Of a stretch of DNA of 64,000 bases, positions 26,947-37,000 are shown piece by piece; positions within the stretch are counted from its first letter, which is position 1; every line of letters starts with the position of its first letter. The notes under the pieces were generated by a model that searched no databases, was not told the DNA's origin, and saw nothing but the letters and a program-made list of their open reading frames with translations. Both the position numbers and the translations under genes were made by a program. Location of the stretch: contig CP004371.1 in NCBI GenBank assembly GCA_000597885.1, forward strand, positions 6,601,618 through 6,665,617. Reading direction: 5' to 3'. This DNA is from Flammeovirgaceae bacterium 311 (GTDB taxonomy: Bacteria; Bacteroidota; Bacteroidia; Cytophagales; Cyclobacteriaceae).

Positions 26947-28410
26947 ATGACACGTTATTTTCTACTGCTTGTACTATTTTTTACAGGACCTGTTGTGCAT
27001 GCCCAGCAGCCGGCTGAACAGGCGCCAGCTGATCTGGGGAGCCGCATATCATTACAGGAAGCTGTTGAGTATGCCTGGCGTAATAATATCCAGATACGGC
27101 AAAGCCAGCTGCAGGTACAGGCTAGTGAAATCGATTACCTGCAGTCCAGGCTTGTACGGCTGCCAAGCTTAAACGGACAGGCTGCACACAGCTATGCCTT
27201 TGGCCGCACAATTGACCCATTTACAAACCAGTTTACTACTGATCCGATCCGCTATAACAGATTCAGTGTTTTTAGTTCAGTAGATATTTTTGCTGGTTTT
27301 CAGGCGCTCAACCAAATCAAGTCACGCTATGCAGAGCTGGAGGCTACACGCCAGGATGCTGCAGAAGCCAGGAATATTGTAGGGCTGCAGGTAACAGATG
27401 CTTATTTGCAGGTGTTGTTGAATCAGGAACTGGCCTCAATTTCACAGCTACAGGTAGCTACCTCTCAGGAGCAGCTGAATCGCACCCGCATACAGGTAGA
27501 TGCAGGCTCATTACCACAGGCTAACCTTTATGATGTAGATTCACAGCTGGCAGCAGATGAAGTTTCTGCTGTTAATGCAGAGAACAACCTGGAGCTTGCT
27601 AAATTAAACCTTTTGCAGACCTTACAGCTGCCCGGTGGCCAAAATGTGGAAGTGGAGCCAATAGAGATCGATATGTCAGGATTGCAGCTAACCATCACTT
27701 CACCAGAGGAAATTTACGCCATAGCCGTGGAAAATCAGCCGCAAATCAGGGCAGCATACAACCGTCAGGATGCTACACAGTATAGCCTCCAGGCTGCAAA
27801 AGGATCCCTTATGCCCAGTTTGTCACTGAGTGGTAACATCACTACACAATATTCAAGTATTGGTACAGAAAGAGATATCCTCACCCTGCCAGATTTTATT
27901 GAAACAGAAGCAGGTTATGTTCAGGGTACTGATCAGGTAGTTATCATACGTCAGCCAAGCACACAGGTAGTGGTGAACGAAATACCATTCTGGGACCAGC
28001 TGGATCTTAACCGCCAGCAAAATGTAAGCTTGAACCTGGATATACCGATATTCAATAATTATCAGGCCCGCAGGCAGGTTGGCCTGGCAAGGATTCAGAA
28101 TCGTAGTGCCGATCTGGAGCTGGAAAGGGTCAAAAACCAGCTTCGTACCAGCATAGAGCAGTCTTATGCCGATGCCAGGGCGGCTGCTAAGCGATATGCA
28201 GCACTACAAAAGCAGGTAGAATCGCTGGAGCTGGCATTTAGAAATGCTGAAATTCGCAGAGAAGTAGGTTCTATCAGTACTTATGATTTTACCTTTGCAA
28301 AAAATAATTTGGATAGGGCACGTGCAGAGCTGGCACAGGCAAAATATACATATGTTTTCAGTCTAAAAGTAATAGACTTCTATTTAGGCAATCCATTGAC
28401 CCAAGAATAA
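26947..28410 (+). CDS. tolC: TolC-family outer-membrane efflux protein
   Basis: A 487-aa OM channel of the TolC/OEP family. It has a signal peptide (FLLLVLFFTGPVVHAQ), then SLQEAVEYAWRNNIQIRQSQ, which is the usual start of the first OEP repeat. Two repeats of long amphipathic helices (about 35-230 and 250-470) are visible, with LNLDIPIFNNYQARRQVGLAR in the second, including PIFNNYQ, the beta-strand turn pattern of the family. It is followed 9 bp later by a periplasmic adaptor, so the pair forms the outer part of a tripartite exporter. Confidence 0.92.
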   Translation: MTRYFLLLVLFFTGPVVHAQQPAEQAPADLGSRISLQEAVEYAWRNNIQIRQSQLQVQASEIDYLQSRLVRLPSLNGQAAHSYAFGRTIDPFTNQFTTDPIRYNRFSVFSSVDIFAGFQALNQIKSRYAELEATRQDAAEARNIVGLQVTDAYLQVLLNQELASISQLQVATSQEQLNRTRIQVDAGSLPQANLYDVDSQLAADEVSAVNAENNLELAKLNLLQTLQLPGGQNVEVEPIEIDMSGLQLTITSPEEIYAIAVENQPQIRAAYNRQDATQYSLQAAKGSLMPSLSLSGNITTQYSSIGTERDILTLPDFIETEAGYVQGTDQVVIIRQPSTQVVVNEIPFWDQLDLNRQQNVSLNLDIPIFNNYQARRQVGLARIQNRSADLELERVKNQLRTSIEQSYADARAAAKRYAALQKQVESLELAFRNAEIRREVGSISTYDFTFAKNNLDRARAELAQAKYTYVFSLKVIDFYLGNPLTQE

Positions 28411-28419
28411 TCCATAATC

Positions 28420-29793
28420 ATGGCAGTTAGAAAAAAATCAAATCGAAAAACGTATCTCTATTTAGGTGGAGCACTTCTATTATTAGTTGCCTTAGTAATG
28501 GTGGCCAGGGCAGCCGGCTGGATTGGCACTCCAGAGGGAGTAGAAGTAGAGCTTGCAGAGGTAGGACGACGGTCCATTGTGGAGAAAGTAGGTGCCAGCG
28601 GCATGATTCAGCCTGAAACTGAAGTAAAAATTAGCCCGGATGTTCCCGGTGAAATCACTGAGCTATATGTTGAAGAAGGGGATTCAATCAAACCCGGACA
28701 GCTTTTACTAAAAATACGTCCTGATAACTTTCAGTCAGCCCTTTCCAGAACACAAGCCAATTTTAATGAGCGTAAGGCAAACCTGGCCTCTTCACAAAGC
28801 CGCATAACTCAGGCAGAGTCGCAGCTTGAGCAGGCCAGAAGCCAGTATGAGCGTAGCGAAAAGCTGCATAAGCAGGGTGTTATCTCCGATGCTGATTTTG
28901 AACAGGCCCGTTTAAATTTCAGAGTAGCACAGCAGGATCTTGAATCTGCAAAACAAAATGTTCAGGCTGCCCGCTACCAGGTAGAAAGTGCCGGTGCCAC
29001 AGTGCGTGAAGCCCAGGAAAACCTGAACCTTACCTCGGTATTTGCTCCTATGGGAGGTATTGTATCAAAGCTAGATGTAGAGAAAGGTGAGCGCGTGGTA
29101 GGAACCTCTCAAATGGCTGGTACAGAAATGCTGCGCATTGCAGATCTTGGCAGCATGGAAGTTCAGGTCGATGTAAATGAAAACGACATCATTAGGGTAA
29201 ACATTGGTGATACGGCTATTATTGATGTAGACGCTTATGCTTATCAAAATAAAAAGTTCAAAGGGGTAGTAACTGCTATAGCCAACACAGCTAATAACAA
29301 ATTATCTCCCGATGCTGTAACAGAATTTCAGGTTAAAATAAGGATACTAAACTCATCCTATCAGGACCTGATTAACACCGGCAGAAGATCGGCTCCATTC
29401 CGGCCAGGCATGACAGCAAGCGTAGAAATCATTACCAACCGCAAAGACAATGTGCTTTCTGTACCGCTAGCAGCTGTAACAACACGCGAAGAAGGATCTC
29501 CTAAAACGACAGAGGGAGAAGATAATGCAGATGCAAATCCTAAAACTTTGCCTAAAACCACTGCCGAGATAAAAGAAGTAGTATTTCTGGCCAATGAGGG
29601 TAAAGCAAAGAAAGTTGAAGTACAAACCGGTATTAGTGATTTTGAATTTATAGAAATTACTCAGGGTCTGGAGCCTGGGCAAAAAGTGGTAGCAGGTCCC
29701 TATGTTGTCGTTACCAAGCGCCTGAAAGATGGAGAAACAATCAGAGCTGCAGAAAAGAAAGAGGAGGATACTCAGGTAGCCTCAAATAAATAA
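28420..29793 (+). CDS. Periplasmic adaptor protein (HlyD/MacA/RND-type membrane fusion protein)
   Basis: A 457-aa membrane fusion protein. It has an N-terminal helix (about 10-30), a split biotinyl-lipoyl domain (EVKISPDVPGEITELYVEEGD, with the core VPGEITELYVEEGDSI), a long alpha-helical coiled-coil hairpin (about 105-205, rich in Gln/Ala/Glu), the second lipoyl half VFAPMGGIVSKLDVEKGERV, a beta-barrel domain, and a C-terminal membrane-proximal part. It resembles MacA-type adaptors. The MacB-type ABC permease or RND pump that would complete the complex is not next to it; downstream is a 1.27-kb gap and then the NRPS genes. Confidence 0.9.
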   Translation: MAVRKKSNRKTYLYLGGALLLLVALVMVARAAGWIGTPEGVEVELAEVGRRSIVEKVGASGMIQPETEVKISPDVPGEITELYVEEGDSIKPGQLLLKIRPDNFQSALSRTQANFNERKANLASSQSRITQAESQLEQARSQYERSEKLHKQGVISDADFEQARLNFRVAQQDLESAKQNVQAARYQVESAGATVREAQENLNLTSVFAPMGGIVSKLDVEKGERVVGTSQMAGTEMLRIADLGSMEVQVDVNENDIIRVNIGDTAIIDVDAYAYQNKKFKGVVTAIANTANNKLSPDAVTEFQVKIRILNSSYQDLINTGRRSAPFRPGMTASVEIITNRKDNVLSVPLAAVTTREEGSPKTTEGEDNADANPKTLPKTTAEIKEVVFLANEGKAKKVEVQTGISDFEFIEITQGLEPGQKVVAGPYVVVTKRLKDGETIRAAEKKEEDTQVASNK

Positions 29794-30097
29794 AATACTC
29801 GAATTAATAGCTTTGTAAGATAACATATGCCGGCAATTTTCTTAGGTGGGTTAATGCTTATTACGGGATGGGATATTGCTGCCATACCCACTTTCATTTA
29901 CAAGTCAATTTGAGTAGATCAGCAATGTGGGTTTTGCAAATATTTTAGACTTTTGTATGTTAAATATAGTTATGGCTTACTGGTGTTGATGATATGTAAG
30001 CCAACAGCTGTGCAAGTAAAAGCAATTGTCATTCATAGGAAGAGTCAATTTAGATCCACTAAAGTATTAAGTATATTGAAAATTTGGTTCTGTACAT

Positions 30098-30136
30098 AAA
30101 AGAAGCCCAGCAATAATCATTAGCTGGGCTTCTTTT
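30098..30136. terminator. Strong bidirectional-type terminator
   Basis: A 14-bp perfect stem AAAAGAAGCCCAGC / GCTGGGCTTCTTTT with an 11-base loop, flanked by A and T runs. It lies 305 bp after the adaptor gene. On the other strand it would end the decayed gene at 30162-30359. Confidence 0.85.
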
Positions 30137-30161
30137 ATTGTTTATATCTTAGCTCTTTAAC

Positions 30162-30359
30162 TCATGGAATTCTTAGGCTAAGATTTACCTTCGCGAAAAG
30201 CGGGTTATCAATATCATCTTTCAAACGAAATGGCTCATCAGCCATGTGACTTCTGAAGAAATTATCATCGTGATTACTAAAATAAAGGTTGTAGCACAGG
30301 CTTGCCTGTACCGAAAACAATAACGTGCGGGCAAAGCAAGGTGAAAAATATTCTAAATC
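30162..30359 (-). pseudogene. Remnant of an outer-membrane protein C-terminus
   Basis: On the minus strand one frame reads about 65 codons ending FAKVNLSLRIP and stop. It alternates hydrophobic and polar residues like closing beta-barrel strands and includes LFSVQASLCYNLYFSN. The frame is closed by a stop at 30360-30362, with no start codon that gives a plausible protein, and the coding look shifts to another frame upstream (PGLRFRIFFTLL), as expected from a frameshift. The terminator at 30098-30136 lies just after it. This suggests that a former gene was lost by decay here. No family can be named. Confidence 0.4.
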
Positions 30360-31063
30360 TTAGTCCAGGTTTCTTAGGTTCGGGAACACCCATGCTGTTG
30401 TCTACCTAAACTGCAGGTTTATTCATACAGTAGCAGTTACTCTGAAAAATAAAACCAACTGCACAATACTTATGGACTAAAATCTAAATATAGAATGAAG
30501 CCACAGGAGAGCTAGATCCCTGTGTTTATACAGCCAATATTAATTGCATGATGTGTTTATAAATCCACGGCTTAGCTAAAGGCTCCGACAAGTGTTTTAA
30601 AATATGCGTTCTAAAATTTAGCACATTCATTAAACATATCATCTAATGTGCTGTTAGGCTTTCAAAGATGATTTACCGTTATCATCTATGTTATTTTCAA
30701 ATTATGATATGATAAAAATTAGTTAATGTAGTTTTTATTGTAGTTAAATGTTATTACATTAGATGTTGTAACCGTTTAAAAATCAATCCTCTATCTCCAT
30801 TGCTTAGTGCATATTCAAAGTAAGAATTAAATACATTGGATAGCTCTCTAAGCGCAACTTTTATATATTTATTTATAGCAATTACTGTTGTTAATTTTTT
30901 AATATGTAATAGTAATTTACTGTCAATTATATTTTAATATTTGGTCAAAGCTTCATGGGCTATGGCCATTAATTATTACTTGTCGAACATTATATGAAAT
31001 GTTATGATATAGTATGTGCTGTCCTTTTCATGCCTTTACTGAAGTAACTATTCCGGATTTTTT

Positions 31064-34000
31064 ATGGAGCCCTCAAATTTTTTGAATTCATCTTTAACCC
31101 CTATCACTGCTAATCCGCTACACCCTGCGCAGCATGAGGTTTATTACGATCAGATACTTAATATAAATAGCTCCCACTATAACCTAGGAGGTTATATTCT
31201 ATTAAAGGGGCAGGTGCATACGGAAAAATTAAAGTCAGTACTTAAAACATTGCCAGAGATATTTGATGTACTAAGACTGAAGTTTGATTTTACTAATGAG
31301 GATCCTTGTTGTTCTTTTTTAGAGGAGCCTGAAGAGATTGTCCTTCAGGAATTAGATTTCAGAAATGAGGCTAAGCCAAAAGAATGTGCTCTGGAATGGA
31401 TGCAGACACAGTTTAATAAGACTTTTGATTTAAAGGGACAACTTTTTGAACATGCGCTGTTGACAATATCTGATGATGAACACTGGCTGTATGGGCGCTA
31501 TCATCATTTAATAACAGATGGGTATGGCTTTACCATCTGTTGCCAGTATATTGCCCAAGGCTACTCAAAACAGCTTAGTGCAGCAGCAGCAAAACAACAC
31601 TACCACTCCTATGAAAAGGAGGTAATAAAAGCGATTGCCTATATAGACTCCGAATCTTATCAAAAGGATGCTTTATACTGGAGAACACAATTCAAAGAAT
31701 TACCCGATCCTTTACTTAGAAAAAAAAACAAGCTGCAGCTGGCAGAAGTGGTCCAGAGCAAAACTAAAATTATAGGCATCACAGAGCATCAGGCGCAATT
31801 TTTAGAAGCCTTAATGTCAGTAACAGGTATAAGCCTGCAGCAGCTAACACTAGCTGCATTAAGCATTTATTTTGCTCGTACTGAAAACAGGAAGCAGATA
31901 ATTTTTGGTGTTCCGGTTCATAACCGCAGAAACAAACTGCAGCGGGTTACCATGGGTATGTTTGCGGGAATGATTCCTTTTAAAGGGTTTTATGATGCCG
32001 AGCTATCACTGGCAGATTTTTTACAGAAATTTAAACTTCAGCAGCGAAATGATTACAGGCACCAAGGGTATCCCATCAGCCATTTGAACAGAGAACTGAA
32101 ATTGATGTCAACGGGCAGAAGCCAGATATTTGATGTAGCGGTTAACTATGCCCTTTTAGATTTTGAAATTGCATTTGACGGACTTCAGGCAAAAACTTTT
32201 GATATGGCCAGCCAATCAGAAATGTACCCGTTACATTTCTGGTGGAGGGACTACGGCAAACAGCAAGCATTACAGTTACGAATTGATTACCAGCTGGCTT
32301 ATTTCTCCGAAGAAGAAATTGAGCAGCTCGGCCGGCGCCTGCTTTTTTTGCTGGAGCAGTTTCCTGCTGCCCTTGATAAGCGGGTGGGTGATATTCGGCT
32401 TGTAACTGATCAGGAGCAACAGTATCTGCTGGAACTTTCAAATCATGCAACAACAACTTTTCCTGAAAATAAAACACTGGTAACTCTCTTTGAAGAGCAA
32501 CTCAAACAAAATCCTGATGCCACGGCAGTGGTCTTCAAAGATGAGCGGCTTACTTATAGGGAGCTTAACAATAGCTCTAACCAGCTGGCCCATTACCTGC
32601 AGCAGAATGGGATTAAAGAAGAAAGTCTGTTACCCCTGTGCGTTGACAGATCTTTAGAAATGATCATCGGGTTGTTAGGAATTCTTAAAGCAGGTGCGGC
32701 CTATGTGCCCATAGATCCGGCTTATCCGAAAGAAAGAATTCAGTATATGCTCCGGGATACCGGGGCTACCCTTGTGCTATGCACAGCTGCTACCCTGGAG
32801 CTTTTTACAGATGCTGAAGACCAGACGTTGGTGCTCCTAGATGAGGACTGGCATAAAATAGCAGCAGAATCTGCAGAAAAGCCTGTTAACGACTTGCAAC
32901 CCACCAATCTTGCCTACGTGATTTATACTTCAGGCACAAGCGGTAAGCCCAAAGGAGTACTGGTGGAGCATCGTAGCGTAGTAAACCTTATTCATCATCA
33001 GACTAGAGTATTTGGTATAGGTAAAGATGAAAAGATACTGCAGCTTTCCAACTATGCTTTTGATGCTTCCATAGAACAAATCTTTCTGGCCCTTTGCAAT
33101 GGAGCAAGCCTGGTGGTACTGCCTAAAGAAACAATGCTGGATCCTGATAAGCTGGTACGATTAATCAGCGAACAGGAGATTACTCATTTGCATGCTACGC
33201 CTTCTTTTTTAAAGCAGCTTTCACCCGGGAGATACAAGCAATTAAAAAGGGTAATTGCTGGGGGAGAGGCTTGTCCGGAAAGTTTGGCTACTGCCTGGGA
33301 AGACTATGTACAGTTTTATAATGAGTATGGTCCTACAGAAACCACTATAACAGCAACAGAATATACCTGGTCTTCTGAATGTTTAGGGAGTGAAAAAATG
33401 GTCCCCATTGGCAGACCAGTGGCTAATACTAGCGTTTATGTGGTAGACTCCGAAGGTAGGCTGGTGCCAAAAGGTGCTTCGGGAGAATTATTCATTGGTG
33501 GGGTGCAGGTGGCAAGAGGTTACCTCAACAGGCCTGATTTAACTGCAGAAAAGTTCGTTGACAATAAATTTTCTAATGACAGGGAGGAAAGGCTCTATAA
33601 AACCGGCGACCTGGTAAGGTGGCAGCCCGATGGTAACCTGGTTTACCTGGGCCGTCTGGATGACCAGGTTAAAATTAGGGGTTACCGCATAGAAATCGGT
33701 GAGGTGGAAAGCGTACTCAACCAGTGCAGCGGTGTAAAAGAGGCTGTTGTTCTGGCAAAGACAGATGCCTCCGGCAATAATCGTTTACTGGGCTATGTAG
33801 TACCCGAACAAGCTTTCGACAGAGACGCTATCCTCAGCCAGATAAAGCAGGTGCTTCCGGAGTATATGGTTCCATCTTTGATCATAGAAACCAAAGAAAT
33901 ACCCCTGACCTGGAATGGAAAAGTAAATAAAAAAGCCCTCCCTGAAGATATTGACAGCATAGACCTTAAGAACCGCTATGTTGCCCCCCGTAATGGGACA

Positions 34001-37000
34001 GAGGAGCAATTAGTATTAATTTGGCAGGAGCTGCTTGGGCTTGACCGAATTGGGGTGGAAGATAACTTCTTTGAGCTGGGGGGGCATTCGCTTTTAGCAA
34101 CCCGCCTGCTGTCTGTGCTTCGTAAAACATTTCAGCTGGAACTGCAGGTGAAAGATATATTTTCCCATCCTACAATTGCCAGCCTGGCAGGGGAATTACT
34201 AGCAAAAGGTAAGGGAAATGTATTGCCTTCAATTGTTCCTGCTAACAGATCAGGCAGGCTGCCGCTATCTTTCTCCCAGGAACGTCTGTGGTTCATAGAT
34301 CAGCTACAGGGTAGTAGTCATTATCACCTTCCTGCAGTTTTCCGACTCCGGGGCAATCTTAATAAAGAAGCGCTTTCTGCTGCTTTCCGCCAGATAATCC
34401 GTCGGCATGAGGTGCTCCGCACTGTAATCCGGCAGGAAGAAGGAAAGGGATACCAGCTGGTACTGGATACAGAATGGGAGTTAACCAGCAGGGATGGTAG
34501 CTCATTTGCAGATACAACTGCATTGCATCATTTTATTCAATCATATATTCAGGCGCCATTTAACTTAAGCAAGGATTGTATGCTGCGGGCAGTGCTGGTG
34601 GAGCATTCGGAGCAGGAGCATCTGCTGGTGGTAGTGCTTCACCACATAGCTTCAGATGGTTGGTCTGTTCCCATTCTCGCCCGTGAACTGGCACGTCTTT
34701 ATCAAACCGGGGGCGGTGTTACGGCCGCTGGTTTGTCACCTTTAGCTATTCAGTATGGCGACTATGCGTTGTGGCAGCGCAAACATCTGCAAGATTTGCA
34801 GGATGAACAGCTTGCTTACTGGAAGCAAAAGCTGAACGGACTTGATGCATTAGAGCTTCCTACAGACTATGCTCGGCCGGCAGTAAAAAGCAATGCTGGT
34901 GGTATGATCACATTGAAGCTGGACCGGAAGTTGGTGCAGGAGCTGGAGACATTCTCCAGGAAGGAGGAGGTTACACTGTTTATGAACCTGCTGGCAGCCT
35001 TTAAGGTGCTGCTGTATCGCTACAGCGGACAGGAAGATATTTGTGTGGGCAGTCCTATAGCAGGCCGTAGACTTCCCGAATTAGAGACGATGATTGGCTT
35101 TTTTGTAAATAGTCTTGCATTACGAACACAAATAAAACCCGATCAGAATTATCGCTCCCTGCTACAGGAGGTAAAAGCCACTACACTGGAGGCCTATGAG
35201 CACCAGGATGTTCCCTTTGAGAAGGTGGTAGAAGCAATGGGCGTGATCAGGGATATGAGTCGTAGTCCCCTGTTTCAGGTAATGTTCTCAATGCAGAATA
35301 CCCCTGCAGAGCCATTCCTTCAACTGGGAGATCTTAGCTGCACTTGGGAGCCAATAGAGAGCCATACTGCCAAATTCGATCTAAGCGTTAACGCAGTAGT
35401 TGATAAGGATGAAATAGTAATAAGTGCAGAATTCAGCAAAGACCTTTTCTCAGCTACAACCGTAGCGCGTATGCTGGGTCATTACCAGTTGCTTTTATCT
35501 CAGCTGCTACAGAATCCACATTCAGCTGTATCCCAGCCCGAGCTGGTAACCCATCAGGAGAAGCATCAGCTCATTGAAGAATTTAACGCTACAGCAGCAG
35601 CCTATCCTTCAGACAAGACATTGGTGGAGCTGTTTGCAGCCCAGGCAGCAGGCACACCAGAAGCAGTAGCAGTGGTAGATGCATCAGCCTCACTGACCTA
35701 CAAAGAGCTGGATGAACGCAGCAACCAGTTAGCCCACTACCTTATCAGCAAGGGTGTAACAGCAGAAACACTGGTGCCCCTGTGCCTGGAGCGGAGCATC
35801 AATTTAGTAGTAGCCCAGCTGGGGGTGCTCAAAGCAGGCGGAGCCTATGTACCCATAGATCCTTCTTACCCACAGCAGCGGATCCAGTATATGTTAGAAG
35901 ACACAGCAGCATCTATAGTGCTAAGCAGCAGTGCTTACCGGGAGCTGCTGGGAGAAAGAGCAGAAGCCATTCTTTTAGACAGCCAGAGGGAGGAGATAGC
36001 TAAAGAATCTGCAGCCAGTCCAGCTGTAGCGCTTGATCCCTCTAAGCTTGCTTATGTGATCTACACCTCTGGATCTACGGGTAAACCAAAAGGAGTGCTG
36101 GTGGAGCACCGTGGGGTGGTGAACCTTTGCTCCTGGCACATCAGGGAATATGGGCTTTCAACAGAATCAAGATCCACTATGATGGCAGGAGTAGGCTTTG
36201 ATGCTTCCGTGTGGGAAGTATGGCCGGTGCTGCTTTCAGGAGCAGGTCTTTATGTAGTGAAGGATGAGCAGCGCCTGCAGGCAGAGGAGCTTTTAGGCTT
36301 CTACAGCCAGCGAGCCATCACCCACAGCTTTGTACCCACTGCCCTTGTAGAGGGGCTGCTAAAGCTGGAACAGCCAAAGGAGCTGAAACTACAGTGGGTA
36401 CTCACAGGCGGAGACCAGCTGCGGGAGGTATCCACAGCTCATCTGCCCTGGAAGCTGGTGAACCACTACGGACCAACAGAGAACACAGTAGTAGCATCAG
36501 CTTATACCCTGAAAGCTACAGAAGAAGGCTTACCACCTATAGGCAAGCCCATCAGCAACACCAGGGCCTATGTGCTGGACAAGCAGGGCAGGCTGGTGCC
36601 AGAAGGTGTAGCCGGGGAGCTGTGCATAGGAGGTGTACAGGTAGCAAGAGGCTACCTGTACAGAGAGGAGTTAACAGCAGAGAAGTTTGTCAGAGATCCT
36701 TTCTCATCTGATGAAGAATCCAGGATGTACAGAACAGGCGACCTGGTCAGGTGGCGGGGAGATGGAGAGCTGGAGTACCTGGGCAGGATAGATGACCAGG
36801 TGAAGATCAGGGGCTACAGGATAGAGCTGGGCGAGGTAGAGAGTGTGCTGCGCCAGTGCAGCGGTATCAAGCAGGCAGTGGTGCTGGCAAAGCAGGATGC
36901 AGGGGGCAACAAGCGTCTGATCGGCTATGCAGTAGCAGCAGGAGCATCAGCCATAGATAAGGCAGCCATCGCAGAAGAGATGAAGCAAAGGCTGCCAGAG

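Larger units (their letters stand above)
29794..31063. other. AT-rich intergenic region upstream of the NRPS locus
   Basis: A 1270-bp stretch without an intact gene. It contains a terminator at 30098-30136 and a decayed coding remnant on the minus strand at 30162-30359. The last 700 bases before the NRPS start are strongly AT-rich and presumably hold the NRPS promoter. I searched the plus strand for a TAnnTTTG element and found only near-matches (for example around 30941-30950), so no promoter is called. Confidence 0.6.

Noticed and set aside
30935..30955. Promoter of the NRPS operon at TTAATATTTGG
   Set aside because: The spacing inside the -7 motif is off by one base and no -33 TTTG is found at the proper distance; too weak to call in such AT-rich DNA.
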